DNA of 36,121 bases, from assembly GCA_001969505.1 (NCBI GenBank), contig LSSK01000006.1, forward strand, positions 36,917 through 73,037, given 5' to 3'. Source of the stretch: Zancudomyces culisetae. Its lineage: Eukaryota > Kickxellomycota > Harpellomycetes > Harpellales > Legeriomycetaceae. Position numbers and translations under genes: made by a program. Positions within the stretch are counted from its first letter, which is position 1, and each line of letters opens with the position of its first letter. The notes beneath the pieces are model-generated. The model made no database searches, was not told the DNA's origin, and saw only the letters and a list, made by a program, of their open reading frames with translations. Of the stretch, positions 33,968 to 36,121 are shown piece by piece.

Positions 33968-34963
33968 CTATGCTATTAGTTTCTCCTGCATTTCAACATC
34001 AACCTTAACTTCAGCTGTACCCATAGTGTTCTCCTTGCTTGTGCTTACCTTCCTTATATATGATTTATTAGAGATATCTGGACATTTACGCCGCTGTACT
34101 GCTAATACTTCATTTTCCTGTTTCAACTGTAACTCTGTCTCCAATAAGTTAACATCCCTAGTCTGATTTTCTATCCTGGAATGATTTGATTCCATATTTT
34201 GGGGACATTCGTGTCTCTTATGGCCTATCTTCTGGCAGTTGAAGCATCTTACCTGTCTTGGTGGGTACCGAGGTCTTGATTTATTTCCATATTGCACTAA
34301 TCTCAATCTTCTTTCGACTGCTTCATCTACCTTGGTTAGAATGTTCACACTCCATTCTTCCATTTTATGCAACATTTCTTGATAGTTAATATCACTACTA
34401 CTATTACCACTTTCATTTCTAGTCAATACTTGATCCCTATTATCCTTAGTATAATTTGTCGCTCTGCTTAAACTTTGCTGATTGTCCATGAGGTTATGTT
34501 TCTCTGCCTCTGCTAACATATTAACTACATCATCCCATAATGTAATTTTGCGTTCCCTGATTTAACTTTAACTTCTGGTTTTAACGAACTGACTAACCAG
34601 TTGAACTTGGCCTGATTCTCCTCAATTCCCGCGTTATTAAGAGCTTCTTCTAAGGCATATTCCAACTCCTCAACTGAGTTGTAATTTTCCTGTCTAATTG
34701 CCTTGAGTTTATCATAACTCATGTATCCTTGCTCTTCAGAAACGAATTTATCTTTAAACTCCACTGTGAATGTTGTCCAATCAGTAAACTTGCCTATGTT
34801 TTTCTTGTACCATATCAATTCCTTCCTACCTAGCTTCAACTATACTAGGTCAATCCAATCATCTTGGTCCCATTTATTTAATTTAGCCACTAGTCTAAAC
34901 TGATTAAGCCACTCCGTGTGGTTTATCTAATTTGCAACTTCAAATCGAGGAATATTATCCATT
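33968..34963 (-). pseudogene. Ty3/gypsy gag, broken
   Basis: The frame starts at an ATG at 34963 (MDNIPRFEVAN), 25 bases downstream of the primer-binding site. It has two in-frame TAG codons before 34840, is then open to about 34560, shifts frame near 34545-34565, and continues to a stop at 33968. The nucleocapsid zinc knuckle CFNCQKIGHKRHEC (CX2CX4HX4C) lies near 34239-34198, and the capsid part carries the WTTFTVEFKDKF-type pattern of Ty3/gypsy Gag. Three disruptions show it is dead. Confidence 0.8.
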
Positions 34964-34987
34964 ATTTAAATCTTCTGGGTCCTGGCT

Positions 34988-34996
34988 GGATCACCA
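34988..34996 (-). promoter_or_regulatory. Primer-binding site start of the minus element
   Basis: TGGTGATCC on the minus strand, one base from the LTR edge, beginning with TGG as expected for pairing with a tRNA 3' CCA end. The same 12 bases (TGGTGATCCAGC) recur at 35710 in the plus element. The tRNA-Lys in this window does not match it at its 3' end. Confidence 0.6.
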
Positions 34997-34997
34997 C

Positions 34998-35315
34998 TGT
35001 TAAAATAAGATTATTGTAATATATTTTTCTCTACTTATTTATTATCACTATACTATATCTGTTTTAACAATATAAACTGTATGCTTAATATTATTCTGAT
35101 AGTTTGAGAAAAGAGTTGTTTATATTTTTCTTGTTGTGGGAGGTCTTTTTGACCCCTAAAATAGTTCATACGAGTCTGAAATAAATTATACCTATAAAAT
35201 AACATCGGACAAAAACCACGAGGGGAAAAAGGTCCAATCTAAAAATATTGCTAATTATATAATCCTAAACTAATACTAATAATTAAATTTCTTCGTATCA
35301 TATTATTATATGACA
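34998..35315 (-). repeat. 5' LTR of the deleted Ty3/gypsy element
   Basis: A 318-bp segment with TG...CA ends, abutting the primer-binding site on one side. On the other side only TT separates it from the LTR of the oppositely oriented element. It is homologous to 31199-31528. Confidence 0.6.
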
Positions 35316-35317
35316 TT

Positions 35318-35687
35318 TGTCGTGAATTTAAATCATCGCAATTTATATTTTTTCCCAATGGGTTTTTAATTAATTGCAAAGATGGTTAAATTAAATTCAC
35401 GTAACATCCTTGTAAAGCTGAGAATCACAACGTCATAGATGAGTCATGGGAATCATCTATAAATGATTTACAACATCTTTTCCCAATCAACAAGGGGAAA
35501 CCCCCTGTTTAATAATATTATTATAATTCATAATTCACATGATTAAAACAGTTATAACTTTATAATTAAATTTATTATAGTAGTAGTTCGTTAGACCCAA
35601 AAAAATATATAAGGGCAAATAATATCTATCTAGTTTTCGAGAGGATTTAATCAAATAATAATATATTACTATAATATTCACACGACA
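35318..35687 (+). repeat. 5' LTR of the plus-strand Ty3-like element
   Basis: A 370-bp segment with inverted ends TGTCGTGAAT...ATTCACACGACA and a TATA box (TATATAAG, 35606-35613) about 80 bp from its 3' edge, as in an LTR promoter. The internal region begins after it, but 22 AT-rich bases separate it from the TGG of the primer-binding site, so the true 3' boundary may be slightly further right. Confidence 0.55.
35321..35401. repeat. Long imperfect hairpin at the LTR start
   Basis: CGTGAATTTAA (35321-35331) pairs perfectly with TTAAATTCACG (35391-35401). Inside, CATC (35334-35337) pairs with GATG (35381-35384) and GCAATT (35338-35343) with AATTGC (35372-35377), with a 3-nt bulge. Confidence 0.8.
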
Positions 35688-35790
35688 GAATTATATTATA
35701 TTATATTAATGGTGATCCAGCTTAGACTGACAAAGCAAGGAAAATTACAAGACAGGAACATCAAGAGATTTTTCAGATTCAGATAATAAG

Positions 35791-36121
35791 ATGATTGGAA
35801 ACACAGTAAGAACAGCAAGACATATGGAGCCGCCTGTTTTCAACAACTCCGCAGATCAGAATGCTACACTTTGGATTAAGAGATTTGAGCTGTTTGCACG
35901 TAGTGAGAATTGGACACATCTAGACATGTTAGAATATATTGAAATTTATTTTGGCCCAAGGGTACTCATCTGGATGAAAGAACAAAGGGCAGAGTTAGAA
36001 CATGGGATGATTATAAAGTCGAATTTTTGAAGAAGTAAACAAACAAAGACTCAGTACTGAACTCATGGAGAGCATTACAAAGGTTGAGGCAGTATCCCAC
36101 GGAAAGTGTTGAAGAGTTCAT
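35791..36121 (+). pseudogene. Ty3-like gag, frameshifted, 3' end outside window
   Basis: An ATG at 35791 opens a 79-codon frame (MIGNTVRTARHMEPPVF...WIKRFELFARSENW) with the W-x-x-x-F and A-x-x-x-W spacing of gypsy-type Gag capsid N-termini. Near 36000 the protein pattern continues in another frame (WDDYKVEF), which then meets a TAA before running on to the window edge. One frameshift and one stop make this copy defective, unless the sequence contains errors. Confidence 0.65.

Larger units (their letters stand above)
31199..35315 (-). mobile_element. Deleted Ty3/gypsy retrotransposon
   Basis: In minus orientation: 5' LTR 35315-34998 (starts TGTCATATAA, ends TTTTAACA), one base, a primer-binding site starting TGGTGATCCAGC (34996 downward), broken gag, broken pol, then about 1.2 kb of unrecognisable AT-rich sequence, and a second LTR 31528-31199. 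The two LTRs are diverged copies: they share TGTC(G/A)TATA..AATA at one end, a segment around 31400/35207 (GGACAAAACCACG, then GTCCAATCTAAAAAT), and ACTATACTATAT, ACTGTATG and GACCCC/AACCCC blocks. The RT C-terminus, RNase H and integrase are missing. The element is non-autonomous and old. Pairing the two LTRs as one element is inferred from orientation and order; no clear target-site duplication is seen. Confidence 0.65.
35318..36121 (+). mobile_element. Ty3-like retrotransposon, 5' part, cut by the window edge
   Basis: LTR, primer-binding site (TGGTGATCCAGC from 35710) and the start of gag are visible in plus orientation; the rest lies beyond the window. It shares the primer-binding-site start with the minus element, while its LTR sequence is different. 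This suggests a related but distinct family or strongly diverged copies. Confidence 0.65.

Overview
The window looks like a chromosomal contig end from an AT-rich, intron-containing fungus. The evidence is an IME2/MAK-type kinase, a Swf1-type DHHC palmitoyltransferase split by eight short GT..AG introns, a fungal-type (fungal_trans) transcription factor, signal-peptide-bearing Cys-rich proteins, one intronless nuclear-type tRNA-Lys(UUU) and Ty3/gypsy retroelements. The lineage cannot be fixed from sequence alone. The intron-rich small gene, low GC, CxxCxC secreted modules and Ty3-like reverse transcriptase would suit an early-diverging or intron-rich yeast-like fungus, but that is inference. 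The first 31 bases are pure G, which suggests an assembly or read artefact at a contig edge.

Layout. 1-1029: poly-G, then noncoding sequence with one possible exon of a gene leaving on the left. 1030-7155 (-): a 2041-residue RCK-family kinase with a roughly 290-residue catalytic domain and a huge low-complexity tail. 7156-12384: intergenic, with a weakly supported minus-strand multi-exon or decayed gene at 9073-10654. 12385-14398 (+): SWF1-like palmitoyltransferase reconstructed from nine exons (411 residues). 14399-16104: no supported gene. 16105-17840 (-): two-exon secreted protein with three CxxCxC modules and a Thr/Ser repeat tail. 17841-22265: mostly empty, with a signal-peptide-like relic near 21126. 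22266-22673 (+): a 135-residue secreted Cys-containing protein behind a clear TATA box. 23811-26195 (+): transcription factor with a fungal_trans-like middle region but no Zn2Cys6 cluster.

26196 to the end is a very AT-rich, gene-poor tract dominated by fossils. It holds a coding relic (28110-28384), the tRNA-Lys (30196-30267, -) and a solo LTR only 8 bp from the tRNA 5' end. It also holds a deleted Ty3/gypsy element on the minus strand (31199-35315, both LTRs kept, gag broken, pol cut just before the reverse transcriptase active site). A second Ty3-like element on the plus strand (35318 onward, gag frameshifted) runs off the right edge. The two elements lie back to back with the same primer-binding-site start.

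The genes do not form a pathway. The kinase (meiosis/differentiation), Swf1 (membrane protein palmitoylation), transcription factor and secreted proteins are independent neighbours. I do not see a clear new biological system. The most unusual items are the dipeptide tracts written by hexanucleotide repeats in the kinase tail, the secreted-protein neighbourhood, and two retroelement-associated hairpins that sit at equivalent positions but have different stem sequences.
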